Shown one piece after another: positions 22,045 to 34,660 of a DNA stretch of 64,000 nt. The stretch comes from Molossus alvarezi (taxonomy: Eukaryota; Chordata; Mammalia; Chiroptera; Molossidae), in NCBI GenBank assembly GCA_037176705.1, contig CM073886.1, forward strand, positions 122,663,001-122,727,000, in the 5' to 3' direction. Positions within the stretch are counted from its first letter, which is position 1, and the number at the start of each line of letters is the position of its first letter. The position numbers and the translations under genes were made by a program. The notes under the pieces were generated by a model, which was not told where the DNA came from, did not search any database, and saw only the letters and a program-made list of their open reading frames with translations.

Positions 22045-23060
22045 TGCTCAACCTCTCAAAGTTAGAGTGTGCCAGGGTTTGACCCTAGAAACCCCTCATT
22101 TGTCCTTTGTTCCTAAGTCCAAGGCTTTAAATACCATCTCTATGCCCAGCTTCTGGTTTTCCATCTCTAGTCCAGCCTCTCAGTGAACCTCAGGCTCCTA
22201 AATCTAACAGCCTTCAGAATAACTCTTCTTCAGATTCTAAGTTTCCTCGGCCCACATGATAAAGCAGAACTCTTGGTTTTCTTCCCCAAATGTGCACCTT
22301 TTCTGTATCCCCCATTTCAGTAGATTACACCACACCCGTCAACACAGTTGTCCAGATCCAGGTGGTGAGAGTCATTCTCAAGTTCTCTTTCCTTTACCCT
22401 TCTAGTCCTCTAAACTCTAATCCATATTTGTCCATTTCTCTCCCTTCTCTACTGTAACACATCTCGTCCAAGCCATCATAATCTCTCACGTGGACTCTGC
22501 GGTGGTCTCTTCGCTGGACTCCTGGGTTCCTTTTTGTCTTCACAGAACACTCTAGAATGAAAACTCCAGGAGGGCAAGAGCTTTCCTGGTCTTGCTCCCC
22601 ACTGTCACCTCAGTGCCCAGAATAGTATCTGGTGTGCAGTGGACGCGTAATAAATGTTTGTTGAATGAAGGAATGAATGAATGAATGAGTGTATCAATTC
22701 TCCACTTAGAATGTATAGCATAAATCAGATATGCCCTTTCCCTGTTTGAAATATGTCGGTGGTGTACCAATTTAGAATAGAATCTAGACTGTAAGACTAT
22801 ATGATCGGGCTCTGCCAACCTCACTGACTTTATCTCATATACTGTGCCCCAGCCACACACCCTTGTCCCCGTTTCTCACACCAGCTCTTCCTCACTCGTC
22901 ACGCCTCTTCCTGGTGAGCTCTAGGCAAGGTACAGGTCCTTGTTCAGAGCTCAACCCTAGACTGCCCCAGGCTCAGGTACCTTCCCTGGCCACTGGGTGC
23001 CATTTAGCACCCCTCCTCCCACTTTAATCCCAATTTTGTTACACGGATGTATTTTGTTGT
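22045..23060 (+). repeat. L2 LINE fragments, sense
   Basis: L2 3' text: gtccaagccatcataatctc, tggactctgcggtggtctct, aaaactccaggagggcaaga, cagtgcccagaatagtatct, then taataaatgtttgttgaatg with (GAAT)n. A second L2-like piece follows (tccctgtttgaaatatgtcg ... ccttccctggccactgggtg). Confidence 0.7.
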
Positions 23061-23119
23061 TTTATACCACTTAATTATTTTAGCTATTTAGTCTTTGGGC
23101 TTTATTTATTTATTTATTT

Positions 23120-23351
23120 TTAATCCTCACCCGAGGACATTTTCCCATTTTTTACTCAGAGCGGGAAGGAGAGAGAGGAAGAGAGAGAAACATCAATGTG
23201 AAAGGGACACATCGAGTGGCCGCCACCCACACAACCCAACCAGGGCCGGGGACAAACTGCAGCCAAGGTACATGCCCTTAGCGGGAACCAAACCCGGGTC
23301 TCTGTGGACCGCAGGCCGACGCTCTAACCGCTGAGCCAAACCGGCCAGGGC
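23120..23351 (-). mobile_element. VES SINE, type A
   Basis: Inverse copy with a (TTTA)n tail. Target duplication ctttgggctttattt/ctttgagctttattt. Confidence 0.94.
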
Positions 23352-23354
23352 TCT

Positions 23355-23845
23355 TTGAGCTTTATTTTTACTTCGGGCATTAGAACAACTAGGTTCTTTT
23401 TAATTTTTATTGGTTGCTAGCTACCCCTTGTTTCCAGCTCCATCTACCAAACAATCCTTTTCCACCCTCCAGTGTCCTAACGTAAAGGGGGCCAGAGGAA
23501 CGCGACTGGAGCCTGGAAAATTGAGTTCGTGTTTGATCATTTCAGGAAGTCTCTGGTGCTAGGCCTTAAGTATCTGGGGCAGTTTTCCTGTATTCTGAAC
23601 CCTCAGAAGTCTTCTTCAGTAGAATGACATGATCAAACATCCTTTTGTATGTGAAAAAAAACCATTATTTTTTATAACAGGTAAAGAGAGCTCAATCACA
23701 GGTTAGTTCTAGAGTGTAGACAACAGGTAATGATGGCCAAACCCAGGGCACTGTTGGAAAACAGAGAACAGGTGTGAGACATGCTTCGGAATGGGATTCA
23801 TCAGAACTCATCTGATCAGATACTCAATCAGTGATGGTTACTGGC
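23355..23845. other. unassigned intronic stretch
   Basis: No gene or confident repeat recognised. Confidence 0.5.
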
Positions 23846-23849
23846 AGCC

Positions 23850-23990
23850 ATTCTGTGTCAAACCCTGGATTCTAGGGGATACCAGTGAGCAAGATAGCTC
23901 CCAGTCTAGTGGAGGATAAAGGTACTAAGGAATTCGTAATGTGGTTTGTGATCAGTTCTTTGAATAAAACAGACAGGCTCAGGTGGTATG
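23850..23990 (-). repeat. L2 3' end fragment
   Basis: Antisense L2 text: ccattctgtgtcaaaccctg, ttctaggggataccagtgag, agctcccagtctagtggagg. Confidence 0.6.
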
Positions 23991-23994
23991 GCAT

Positions 23995-24900
23995 CATGAA
24001 GATGCTGATGCTAATTATTAGAGACAGATCAGGGGAAGACTTCTCCAAGGAGGTGACATTTTAGTTGAGAGTAGAGAAGGAGAGAGAAACAACCGTGGGA
24101 CAAGATGATGTTCTAGACAAAAGGAACCACATGTGCATTGTGGGCATGGGGATGGAGAGGCGTCAGTGATGAATGAGACCACGTCCTTGAGCATTTGCAT
24201 TAATGCGGATTCTTCTAAGTGAGACAGGGAAGGTAGGAGGAGAAGCCAGTCTGAGGGGGAAGATGTTACATTCTATTTTTGACATCTTAAGTTGTAGGTG
24301 CCTGCAGGAAGACCACATGCCTGGTTGGTGGTTTGAAATGTAGAATTACATTCCAGGCAATAGATGTGTGGATATTAAACTTAGCCTTGAGAGTCATTGT
24401 GTAGGTTGTGGCTGAAGCCGTAGGGCTTTGTATTATCACCTCGGTACCCTGAGGAACACCTGCTTTTCAAAGGCACAGGTCAGATGTGGTTCAGCAGAAG
24501 AGACAGGAAAACTTAAGGGCAGAGGAGGAAAGCTTTCAAGGAAACAAAAGGTCAAGGGCACATATATCTGTTGTATTTGACAGCCTGGGAGTTACTGCTG
24601 GTCCTTCAGAATGTAGTTTCAGAAAAGTGGCAGAGACAAAAAGCAAGGCTGTGTGGAGGCAGGAAAAGGGTGTTGGTGGAGAAGGGAGAGGGGTTCAGAG
24701 GTGGGGTTAAGGGAATTATCATTAAGAGTGGTCCATCAGGTAAGTAAGGAAGTCTTTGAATGTGTTGTTTTACTTTAAGTCAACAGTACTCAACAAAAGG
24801 CCATTTCCCTCCAGAAAACATTTGACAAAGGTTGGGGGAAAAAAAGTGGTCCATCAGTACTAGCAGAGGAAAAAGGAAGAACAAAGCTAATGATTTTAGT
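23995..24900. other. GA-rich old repeat-like stretch, family unassigned
   Basis: Similar in character to the stretch at 18.3-19 kb (ggtaggaggagaagccagtc, ttgtaggtgcctgcaggaag, accctgaggaacacctgctt). It may belong to the same ancient family. Confidence 0.35.
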
Positions 24901-24919
24901 AATTATAAACATATCAACA

Positions 24920-25085
24920 TTTTTTTCAGGCTCTGTACCAGAGCATTGTCATTGTATTTTATAGCTCTGCGTGTAACACACCCACTATTGGTGGCAAACA
25001 TATGAATGTCAGGAAGTTGTAGTCACAGTAGAGTCAGCACATGGAAGCGGTCTCCCAGTAGTTAACCGTGAAGCTGGAACTGTAC
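24920..25085 (-). repeat. MIR fragment
   Basis: Antisense MIR-like: ggctctgtaccagagcattg, acacacccactattggtggc, ttaaccgtgaagctggaact. Confidence 0.5.
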
Positions 25086-25244
25086 CCTGTTTAGGAAATT
25101 TTAATAACTTACTGATTACTTGGCTGTGTACTTCATGGTTCTTAGTATTATTGAGGGTCAAAATAAGTAGTGTGTGTTTTTTTTTTTATTTAATGATTAA
25201 GATATAATATTTTGGGTAATTTTCTTTCTTTAATTAAATGCCAT

Positions 25245-25385
25245 AAAATTAGTAACCTTATTGGAACTCATTTGCAAGGCACAGCTCTTGGTGCTAGGGA
25301 CACAAGGATGTTCAAAACTAGACCCTGTCCACAAGGAGGTCTCGGTCTAATGTGGGAGAGAAGAATGCACAGTGGAAAATATAGC
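25245..25385 (-). repeat. L2 3' end fragment
   Basis: Antisense L2 text: aaggcacagctcttggtgct, agggacacaaggatgttcaa, cctgtccacaaggaggtctc. Confidence 0.65.
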
Positions 25386-25578
25386 GGGATATAACAAGGT
25401 TTGCTCAAGCCTGTGGAGACACAGAGAGTGAGAAATTTAGCCTGGAGAAGTGAGGGGATGCTTCCACAGGTGGGCCCTGGCCTGACCCGTCTCTTTCACA
25501 TATTCTCAGAAGAGATTTGAGGTTTAATTTTCCTGCGTAGCCTTTACCCTTTTGTTATTAAATTTTGTTTCTCTAATT

Positions 25579-25802
25579 CAGCGGTTCTCAACCTGTGGCT
25601 TGCGACTCCTTTGAGGGTCGAACGACCTTTTCACAGGGGTCGCCTAAGACCATCAGAAAATACATATTTTTGATGGCGATTCATAACAGTAGCAAAATTA
25701 CAGTTATGAAGTAGCAACAAAAATAATTTTTTGGTTGGGGGTCACCACAACATGGGGACCTGTATTAAGTGGTCGCGGCATTAGGAAGGTTGAGAACCAC
25801 TG
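25579..25802 (+). mobile_element. SPIN-family nonautonomous hAT transposon, internally deleted
   Basis: Terminal inverted repeats cagcggttctcaacc ... ggttgagaaccactg bound 224 bp, with gggtcgaacgacc, cacaggggtcgcctaagacc, gtagcaaaattacagttatg and gggtcaccacaacatgggga. This is SPIN-like but shorter than the consensus, with a different internal deletion from the copy at 3088. The flanks ctctaatt and cctaattc are an imperfect 8-bp duplication. Confidence 0.88.
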
Positions 25803-25814
25803 CCTAATTCCTAG

Positions 25815-26300
25815 TGTGTTGCTCCAAATTCTGTGTTCCTCGAAGGCACCCAGTAAAGAGATATTGAAATGAAGGAACTACCGCATGGATCAGGGCATGG
25901 GTGTTTGTCCGATCTCGTCGGGGCTTGTTCCTAGCGCCTAGAGCAGTGCTTGGCCGGCCAGTAGGGCTGTGAGTCCTTTTTGACTGACTGGAAGGAAGAA
26001 GGGGGAAGGGAGAGAAGAAAAGAAGGAAAATTTTAAATACATTCACTTATGGAAGAGCAAAGAAAAGAAAAAGGGCAAAAACAACTCTATTTAGAACAGT
26101 CAGAGATTTGTTTACAGTCTGAAAGAAATTTGAATCTCAGTGTAGTAGCTTGTATCGGTTTGAGTCTTGTGAAGAATCCAGCGTGGAGCCGTCTTCTTTT
26201 TCACAGCTTTCAGTAGACTGGGCACGCGCAGTGGAACTTCTGTGAGAGACAGCAGCTCGGACCGGCGAGCCCCCCAACGTTTCATCGTTCATTCTTCTTT
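25815..26300. other. unassigned intronic stretch
   Basis: Includes a purine-rich run (gaaggaagaagggggaaggg, 25990-26030). Nothing else recognised. Confidence 0.5.
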
Positions 26301-26304
26301 TTCA

Positions 26305-26521
26305 AAAATACTTTTCGATTGATTTTTTTTTTAGAGACAGAGAGGCGGGGAGAGAGAGATAGAAACATCCAGGTGAGAGAGATACATCGATTGGCCGCCT
26401 CCTGCACGCCCCCTACTGGGGATGGAGCCCAAAACCTGGGCATGTGCCCTGATGGGGAATGGAACTGGGACCTCTCAGTCCCTGGGATGACACTCAATCC
26501 ACGGAGCCACTCCGGCTGGGC
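26305..26521 (-). mobile_element. VES-related SINE, type B
   Basis: Inverse copy: cttttcgattgatttttttt, gagagagatagaaacatcca, ctcaatccacggagccactc. Confidence 0.9.
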
Positions 26522-26524
26522 AAT

Positions 26525-28180
26525 AGTTTGTTCTTTTTTAGAAGATCATCTCTACTTTGTCTTCATAGTTTCTTCTTTTTTGTATGTTGTTAACAATCCA
26601 TTTTAATTCTATTTTCCTAAGATTTTCAGATAATATACTTAAAAATTATTAGTTTTTATTGTATCTCATTGATTCTTTAGAGGTCATACTTTTCTTCTTT
26701 GAAAAACATTTGCTTCTCAAGAATTCTTATCTGTTGTATGCCCAAGACAATATTTAATTTCATAAAGGTATGGATATGACAATAGCTCTAAAAAGTCAAA
26801 TAATCCTGATATCAACATATGCCCTAGTGAAACTGTTGCCGTTCTCTGTTGCCAGTGGGAGTGAGGTTCTTGCCATATCTTGAGAAAGTGGGTTTTCTAA
26901 GACTCTCGGGAGAATGAATGATTTTTATTTGTGTGGAGTTTTATTCCTCGATTTCTAAAGCCCCAGTTCCTTTAAACCAGTCCTTGGAGGAGGGGAAGTT
27001 GGGAATTCAGCAGAGCTAGAAGTAGGGCCAGTGTCTAGAGTTTCCATTCCATGATGAAGCTGTGTCCGATGTAGCATCAGGCATCAGGCTAGTCACGTCC
27101 ATTAGTCCATTGTGTGGAGTTCATATGAACATGGGCCATGTGGGCAAAGGAGGGGAACACTCCCCCTGCAATAAGAGAGCCAGGAGCATGAGAAGGCCAA
27201 GAGGCCAAGAGAGGAAACTTTCTTTGTTTAGGAGCTTATGTATCTCGGATTTCATGCTCTTGCAGTGGCCACACCTATTCTGGCCAATTGCCTGTTAGGT
27301 ATGATTGACAGGTAAGCATTCCTCCGCGTCACTCAGACCTTATTGGGCATGCGACTAAACTGCCTTTGTCCAGTCCTTGCCCCTATCAGCCTACAGAGGA
27401 CAGACCTGCAGAGTGTTAACTGCAGCTTCCTGGCAAAGCTGTACAAATGGCAGCCTGTGTTATTCCACCCCCTTTAGTCCTTTCCTGTTAAATAATAACC
27501 AGGTTAGTATAACGGTATCAAAGCTGCTTTATAATTTTATCTATTTAATTAATTCATTTACTTTTTTGCTACCCTGTTTTTAATTTTCCACTCACCACAT
27601 GTGAATCATATTAATACAGTTTATTTAGAAGCTGTATTGCCAAGCAGCTATGGAAAGCTTCTTTGCTTACATTTTGATTTCTCCCCTTTGTCTTTGGCCA
27701 ACATCTCCAGCCCATTTGGTGTCCCATCTGCTTAACACACGGCAGCTGTGGCTCGTTTCCATTCATCTGGGTCAGAAAATAAAGAGACTTTTAAGCCAGT
27801 CTGGATATTACCTGCCGTTGCTGTTGGGTTCAATACATACAGTTCACGTTTTGTTTTCCCTAGGAATTGATACCATTAAGCCCATTACTGTGAACTTATA
27901 CTTTCTTTTTGAAATGTCCCTCATTGAACTCTAGAAGTTCTGACTTTCAGAATATGTAAGCATTCACCTCAAAGGAAAAGCATGTTGCTCCACGCCCCCA
28001 TTACTTCATCACTCTTCACATTAAATTCTCGTCATGCTGGAGATTTGTTTTGCTATGTGACTCTTGATTCAGTTTTTCTTTGAGAGTCTAGATTGGTCTA
28101 GGGCAGATCCTACTTTGGGAAGTAAAAAGAATTAAATCTTCTCCTGACTCTAGCTAATACATCCATGAGTCAGGAAAATA
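26525..28180. other. unassigned intronic stretch
   Basis: No gene recognised. The 27060-27470 part is GC-richer and may be an old LTR or other repeat, but I cannot assign it. Confidence 0.45.
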
Positions 28181-28436
28181 ACCTTTTATTTTTATCCTCG
28201 CCCAAGAATATTTTTACATTTATCTCCAGATAGAGCAAGAGGGAGGGAGAGAGAGATAGAGAGAGAGAGCGAAACATTGATGTGAGAGAGACACATAGAT
28301 TGGTTGTCACAAGCATGACCCCAACTGGGACCGAGGATGAACTACAACCGAGGTATGTGCCCTTGGCCAGAATCAAACCTGGGATTCTTTGGTCTGCCGA
28401 CTGACACTCTAACTGCTGAGCCAAACCAGCCAGGGC
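28181..28436 (-). mobile_element. VES SINE, type A
   Basis: Inverse copy from atcctcgcccaagaatattt to gccaaaccagccagggc; flanks aataacctttt and aataactttt. Confidence 0.92.
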
Positions 28437-28439
28437 AAT

Positions 28440-28875
28440 AACTTTTTTTTTTTTTTAACTCAAGTTATCAACAGTTCAAAAACAGCACTATTTTTTAGTG
28501 GTTAATTTATTTTTATGCATCTTATTTCATTCCAAAAATAGAATTCAAAGACGCTCAAAGTAACAATAGTAGCTCACATTCTAAAAAATAAAGGAAGCAT
28601 CCAGGACCATGGGAAAGGAAGGGTGAAGGGATAAAGTTAGGTCACAAAAATTATCAAGAGGTTTTGCTACTCAGTGAGAACAGTCAGGTTGTAGATTCAG
28701 GTCCAAACTTGATAGTGACCAGAGCAAAGATGGAGGCATGCTCAGCTGAGAGCCCCAGGGTCCCCAAGATGAAAACATGGAGCTTTTCCTTTCAAAGAGT
28801 ATGAATGATAACAGTTTCCCAGGGGTCCTCATGTGGACCATACTGGCTGACGTAGACAATAACTTTATAATAAAC
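28440..28875. other. unassigned intronic stretch
   Basis: No gene or confident repeat recognised. Confidence 0.5.
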
Positions 28876-28879
28876 ACAG

Positions 28880-29060
28880 CAGTAAGTTTATAATAATTGG
28901 GTGTTTACTGTGTACAAGATACACCGCTTAGTGCTTTATGTATATTTTCTTAATCAAACTAACTCTGTGAAGTAATTATTTCAGATTAGGAAACAGGCAC
29001 CAAGATGTTGATTTGTCTGTTGTTATAGTAAGTGGGAGAGAGGATTTAACAATAGGCAGA
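28880..29060 (-). repeat. MIR fragment
   Basis: Antisense MIR: tgtttactgtgtacaagata, gtgctttatgtatattttct, ctgtgaagtaattatttcag, attaggaaacaggcacc. Confidence 0.7.
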
Positions 29061-29229
29061 TCTGACTTCATTGTCCCCACCTGTAATTATTTTTCTGTAC
29101 CGCGTTCATGTTACTGTTTCTTTGTTGCACCCTTCAATGTAAGTCCAGGGCAGAACCACGAAATGCAATTCAGGAAAAAACATTCTAAGAGGGGATCGAT
29201 GTAGTCTAATCTACAGCCAGCTCCCGGAG

Positions 29230-29425
29230 ATCGTACTGGGGCCAGGAGTAGCATTTGGATGACCTAGAGCCATGTTCTTAACTTTGTTGGATCTCTTTGA
29301 TGATGTAGGGGAAACTATAGACTTTTTCTTCAAAAGGTACACATATGTACCATTATAGGCAACTCACAGACCTCCCCACAGAAGCAGTCCATAGATCCGT
29401 AGTTGGGCAGAAGAGAGTCCAAGGC
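29230..29425. repeat. ancient MER-type interspersed repeat (probable)
   Basis: Text such as ccatgttcttaactttgttg, aaaaggtacacatatgtacc and cagtccatagatccgtagtt resembles a common nonautonomous DNA-transposon-like mammalian repeat. The name is not certain. Confidence 0.4.
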
Positions 29426-29429
29426 AATG

Positions 29430-29940
29430 AACTCTGATAAATGTTAAATATGCTGAATGGGAACAAATTTTTTTGCATTAACTGGCTGTTCAGTATTAAG
29501 TGGCTTGTCCCTTCTTCAGTCATAAGCCAGGAGATATTTCACTAGATTCTGAATTCTAGAGCTCATAGGACTTTAGACAATTCCTGGGGATGGGGAAAGT
29601 ATATGAAAATGTTTAGTTTTTTATTTAAATGTGCTAGAATATTTGACCTTTGTAGGATGGGTCATTTTAGCATTTATATTCTGGACCCCATTTCTCCTGG
29701 GTTAACTTTAAGTGTTATGCTGACCACTTTTTCAGATGAATTAATTGTAGGGATAGGCGAAAGCCAGACTATAAAATCAAACCTTTTAATATTTTAGGGA
29801 GACATATAGTGAATGTCCCTGGAAACTAGACTAACAGTACTCTTTACAAAGTTCCTGTATCACACATCTAGCAATACACCCAAGAATACTCTGCTTACTT
29901 AGTACTGTCTGGCCCAGTTTTATACAAAGATTATACAACC
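29430..29940. other. unassigned intronic stretch
   Basis: Nothing recognised. Confidence 0.5.
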
Positions 29941-29941
29941 A

Positions 29942-30145
29942 GCCCTGGCCAGTTTGGCTCAGCAGTTTGAGTATCGGCCTGCGGTCCTGAGAGACCCGGG
30001 TTCGGTTCCTGCTAATGGCATGTATCTCGGTTGCAGTTTGTCCCCGGCCCTGATTGGGTCGTGCGGGTGGCAACCACTCAATGTGTCCCTTTCACATCGA
30101 TGTTTCTCTCTCTCTCTCTTCCTCCTACTCTAAAAAAAAGAAAAA
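29942..30145 (+). mobile_element. VES SINE, type A, missing its end
   Basis: Sense copy stopping at tcctcctactct plus A-rich tail, without the gtcctcgggtgagg end. Target duplication agattatacaac(c/t)ag on both sides. Confidence 0.93.
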
Positions 30146-30184
30146 GATTATACAACTAGAGGTCTATATACAATTATCCTTTAG

Positions 30185-30400
30185 GTGCTTAGTGTTTCTA
30201 CAACCGGGCTGACCTGGAGTAGAATCCTAACTCTGCCACAACCCTGTGATCCCGCACAAATTACACACCTCATCTAAAAAATGAGAATGATGAAGGTACC
30301 TACCTCAATATTGAGTTTAAAAAGAGATAAGATGTGTCAAGTCCTTAGCATAGTGTGGGTGTAATACAGACTTAATACGTGTTTACCTTTTATGAATATT
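30185..30400 (+). repeat. MIR SINE
   Basis: Sense MIR: agtagaatcctaactctgcc, ctcatctaaaaaatgagaat, ggtacctacctcaatattga, caagtccttagcatagtgtg. Confidence 0.8.
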
Positions 30401-30404
30401 ATAA

Positions 30405-31275
30405 TCCTTAACGGGAATGCTGCAGACACATCTCTATGTTGTCTCTTTATGTAACTGTAACGGCAGTAGGACCAGAGAGCACTGGGTCTCCGCCTCTGTT
30501 TCCATCGTGGGCTGTCCTGGTGGGTGCCCTTCTCTGGCGTGGTCCCCAACAGTGCTTTTTCTCAAACGACCTCTTTCTGATGGCAAAAGGCTGCTTGAGT
30601 AGTTTCCCTGCTCTGTTGATCCCAGTAGTTCATAGCCCATGTGCAAGGTTTTAAACTCTGTGTGTGAGTTTTAAAACTTTTCCTGGATTCACCTTGTTTT
30701 TTTTCTGTTTGAATTTTGTGCATCAGCTGCTGCTGCTTCTCCAACACGTTCTTTCTCTTTCCTCCACACTGAAAAGTCTGTCCTGTAAATGTATTTTTAG
30801 AGAGTGTCCAACAGGGCTTACTCCGGGGAGAAATGCCTGCTTACGAACAAACGCGTGTGAGGGCTCGAGGCCCGGGAAGGCGTGAGGCATGGGGAACAGA
30901 AGACAGGTGGCTGTGGTAAATGGGACCCCTTTCCTTAGGGCCCTTTCAGAGTGGTTTCTCTCTGATTATCTTCGTTGGGAAAGAAAACTTGGTATTTATT
31001 TTATTGAATAGTAAGGACTACATGTCTGTAACATATTTTACAATGAAGAGACTTTCAAAATCATTGTTTATTCCTAAAATATGCAAAATACAGTTAATAT
31101 TCAGCTTTATTTTGCATTCGTTTTATAGATACGGAATTTCCCAGTATTCTTTCTCAAGTAATAGTATTACTTGTACCATTAATATGTTATGACATCCAAA
31201 ATTGTGATCTTACCTGTTTTCATGGATCCATATGGGTGACTGTGAATCTTGAGTAGGCAGTAGCTACATTATTCC
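30405..31275. other. unassigned intronic stretch
   Basis: Several overlapping open frames on both strands (30417-30747) but no domain, no conserved exon and no recognised repeat. Confidence 0.45.
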
Positions 31276-31279
31276 ACTT

Positions 31280-31440
31280 ATCTGAATATTGACATTTATT
31301 AACCCTTTTGTGCTTTAGTTTCCCTCTGTAAAGTAGAGATGATAGTATCTTCTTCATAGAGTTGTGAGGATTAAATGGTAAGCTCTTAGAATAGTGCTTT
31401 TTTCATTATGAGCACATAAATATCAGCTATCATGATTATT
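31280..31440 (+). repeat. MIR SINE fragment
   Basis: Sense MIR: tttagtttccctctgtaaag, tagagatgatagtatcttct, gagttgtgaggattaaatgg. Confidence 0.75.
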
Positions 31441-31444
31441 AGTT

Positions 31445-32490
31445 CAAGTCTTAGCTTTTATTCAGATTATTAGTTCAGTATTCAGAATTCATTACCAAAC
31501 ACATTTTGGCATTCATGATTTCTGGAAATAATCCTTCAAGTACAAGAGTTCTGCTGTTGTGGATGAATTTGTTAGAGGTACTGAAAAGGTCCACTATTTT
31601 CAGTGTAAACTTGTAACATGGACCTCACTGTGGAACTCTGCAACGTGATTAAGCATTGTTTAACTTTCAAGTCAGGAAAAGCCATCCATTCTCCAAAAGA
31701 AGAATATTTATCTCATTTTCAAATTTGCACTGAATCACTCTTTGGCACATAAAATATTATCTTTTAGAATCTGTTGTGCAGATGTGGAGTCTGCTGCTTT
31801 AAAACTTGGTGGGTTGAGTGAAAGTTTCATATATGTATTGCATTTCAGAGGCATTAAAGAAAAAAAAAGAACGCTGGCTGTAATCCTGGAGAGTAACAGC
31901 TCCGTACTTCAGGGGCTTGTTGGAAGGCCTGCCTGCACCTGCTAATGTCCAGGGAGAAGCTGGTCCAGAAATACTATTGAGCCCTGGCAGCACACGGGTA
32001 AAGGGTGGGTGGAGGCAGATTTCTGTAAGATTTGTCATACCCACTTTATCCTGTGCTGGCTACCTTAATCTCTTTCCTCTTCCCCCGTGTCCCTCGTTCT
32101 CCACCTCCACCCGCTGCGCTCTGTGTTGCTCTTGTCAGGAGGTAGTAATTACTTCTTCACATAAATTAAAACAGTCATCTGTAACTACAGACACACTACA
32201 TCTTTCTCCACGTTTTAAAAACAAATTCACATGTGATTTCTTATCTCGTTACGTGTTATAAGAGTAATTCCTCTGAGTGACTTGCTTTATGCCCCAGGTG
32301 GATTCACTGTGAATTTCCTGCTCCTTGATCGAGTATACACAGAAATGCAGCCGGGGAATTAGAGAATTCTCCTGTCTGTTCTCAGTGCCCTCTCCTAAGA
32401 GTTGATTTGCATCAGTGACCTCTTCTTGTTCACTTCCAGTTGGTCAGAAATATGTCCTATTAGAAGCACTGGATCTTTACTATTTCAATT
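31445..32490. other. unassigned intronic stretch
   Basis: No gene or confident repeat recognised. Confidence 0.5.
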
Positions 32491-32494
32491 TCAT

Positions 32495-32855
32495 TTTCTA
32501 TCTTTTCAAATTCTCCATTTATGTCACTAACAGCACCATTCTCCTTTGTCCAGGACCTTTGTCAGGGGCACTGTCTTCATCTTTTTTTGGTTCCATGCTC
32601 CCCAGCCACAGGCCAAGCCCAGTACTGGAGCACCGGTCCAGGATGATTTGGGCACTCTGCTTCCCAGAATGGGAGTTCAGGCCTGCCCTTCATGATCCCA
32701 GGCCCCTTATTGCTGTCGACTCTCTGTTGCTTCCCAGAGTTTGCAGAATACTGTGGAAATCTCCTAACTGGGTTTTCAGGGTTCTTCCCAATGTACTCCT
32801 GTCCTGTTTCCATGCTCATCTCAAGGTGAGTCATGTATGCAACACCCCTGCCCCT

Positions 32856-32891
<36 letters not shown>

Positions 32892-34275
32892 CACACCACC
32901 CCCCGTATCAGACTAAACACCATTCTTTTAAAGGCCTTTGCTCATGGTATTCCTTCTGCCATAAATTCCCTTCTTCAAATCTACCTCACAACCCCTTCTT
33001 TCCATTTAGGAGCCAAATTGAATGTCATATCCTCTCCTTAGCCTCTCTTCCTTGCTTCCTTGGTTCCATCCTAGCCAGGTTTTGTGGGATTCTTGTCAGT
33101 GCTTAGATTTTAGGCAGGAGCACTCTTCACCTGCTCTTGCTCCCTCTCACTTCCCACTCCTGATTCCACAGCAGTCTGACTTGGGCCCCATCATTCTATG
33201 GAAATTGCTTCTGCAGACCTCATCTATGACCCTTTTTTGTTGCATCCAGTGAAGGCCTTTCATTCATTCCACTCAATATCTCTTTGGAATGGACACTCCT
33301 GCTCCTGTCTTCTGCTTGAACTTTCTCCCTCGGCTCTCCTAACCCTGCCCTGTCCTGCCGCTCACAGCTCTTCCGTGTCTCCTGTCTCACCGCTTCCCTG
33401 TTGCTGCTGTTCCGTGGTGTTTGCCCCGTGGGGGTCTGCCTGCTGCAGTTCCCCAGCCGATCGTGTCTACATCCGAGTAACTCCTAATTGTGTGCCTTTC
33501 ACCTGTGCAGCAAGATTTCCACCTGGTTGTCACACAAGTGCCTGAACCATAGCCCGCTCTTACCTCCTTTCATAATATTACCTTTTGCCTTATACCACAC
33601 CTTCTGCGACGCTGCCTCCCTGAATGAGTGGCACTACCCCCCTGGCCCTCAGTTATTTCTCTTTTACACCCTCCCACCTCATTGCCGTAGCCCAGGCCTT
33701 GATCATTTCTCACCGGGGCTCCTCAACCTGCAGACTTGTTCCGTCCAGTAGTCTTCCCCACCGCCACTCCAGTGGTGTTCTAACTGCAGGTCTGATGATA
33801 AACTTAGGTCACTCTCTAGTGCCTCCATAATCTAGAATATAAAGCCCGTAGTCCCAGTACTTCTCATAGGGTATCCTTTACAATCTGGCGATTATTACAA
33901 TCTCTTTCTGCCCCTTATGCCCACCGGGCACCTCATCCTCTTGTCAAAGCAGAACAAACGGGAAAAAACTGCTTTTGTAAGCCTTATTTTTGCGTCTTTT
34001 ATAACAATTTCTAGGATTCACCCCCAAATATGAGTTTCATCTACAGAGTCTCAACTCTTCCTAAGATAAACACATCTGTGAAATCCTTTCCAGGTTTTCC
34101 CAAATGAGCGACCTCTTTTTCTTCTCTGGCTGCTGCTTTATGACGTGGTGACATTTCCCTCAGTTTTTCTCCTCCATTAGATTATGTGTTGCTGGAGAAC
34201 AGGCACCTTCATATCCCCAGGTATCTACCAAGATACCTCGCCTGTAGAAAGTATGTAATATATATTTGTTGAATT
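32495..34275 (+). repeat. pyrimidine-rich L2-like region with several fragments
   Basis: Recurrent L2-like phrases: aaggcctttgctcatggtat followed by tccttctgccataaattccc, tctgcagacctcatctatga, and an L2 3' end at 34170-34275 (gctggagaacaggcaccttc ... aatatatatttgttgaattg). A (CA)n run interrupts it at 32860. The long open frames here (for example 32415-33041) are by-products of the composition. Confidence 0.5.
32859..32889. repeat. (CA)n microsatellite
   Basis: About 30 bases of alternating CA. Confidence 0.95.
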
Positions 34276-34412
34276 GTGGTCCTGTGGCTTATTGCTTATA
34301 TGTTCTTTCACCCAAACAAGCTGTGATTTCTGTGAAGGCAAAGGCCCTGTCCTACTCAATCCTGTTTCCCCCAAGCAAGGAACAGTGCTTATGCTTTAAA
34401 AAAGTGAATTGG

Positions 34413-34660
34413 GCCCTGGCCGGTTTGGCTCAGCGGTTAGAGCGTTGCGGTCCAGAGAGACCCGGGTTCGGTTCCCGCTAAGGGCACGTACCTTGTTGCA
34501 GTTTGTCCCCAGCCCTGGTTGGGTCGTGTGGGTGGCAACCACTCGATGTGTCGCTCTCACGTCAATGTTTCTCTCTCTCTCTCTCTCTCTCCCTCTCACT
34601 CTATCTGAACAAAATATCGAAAAATGTCCTCGGGTGAGGATTAAAAAAAAAAAAAAAAAA
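34413..34660 (+). mobile_element. VES SINE, type A, young
   Basis: Sense copy with clean head and end, a long pure A tail, and target duplication aaaagtgaattgg on both sides. It lies just before the 3' end of a minus-strand L1. Confidence 0.96.

Noticed and set aside
32415..33041. Longest open frame in the window (208 codons)
   Set aside because: It spans L2-like pyrimidine-rich DNA and a CA repeat, has no domain and no splice context.
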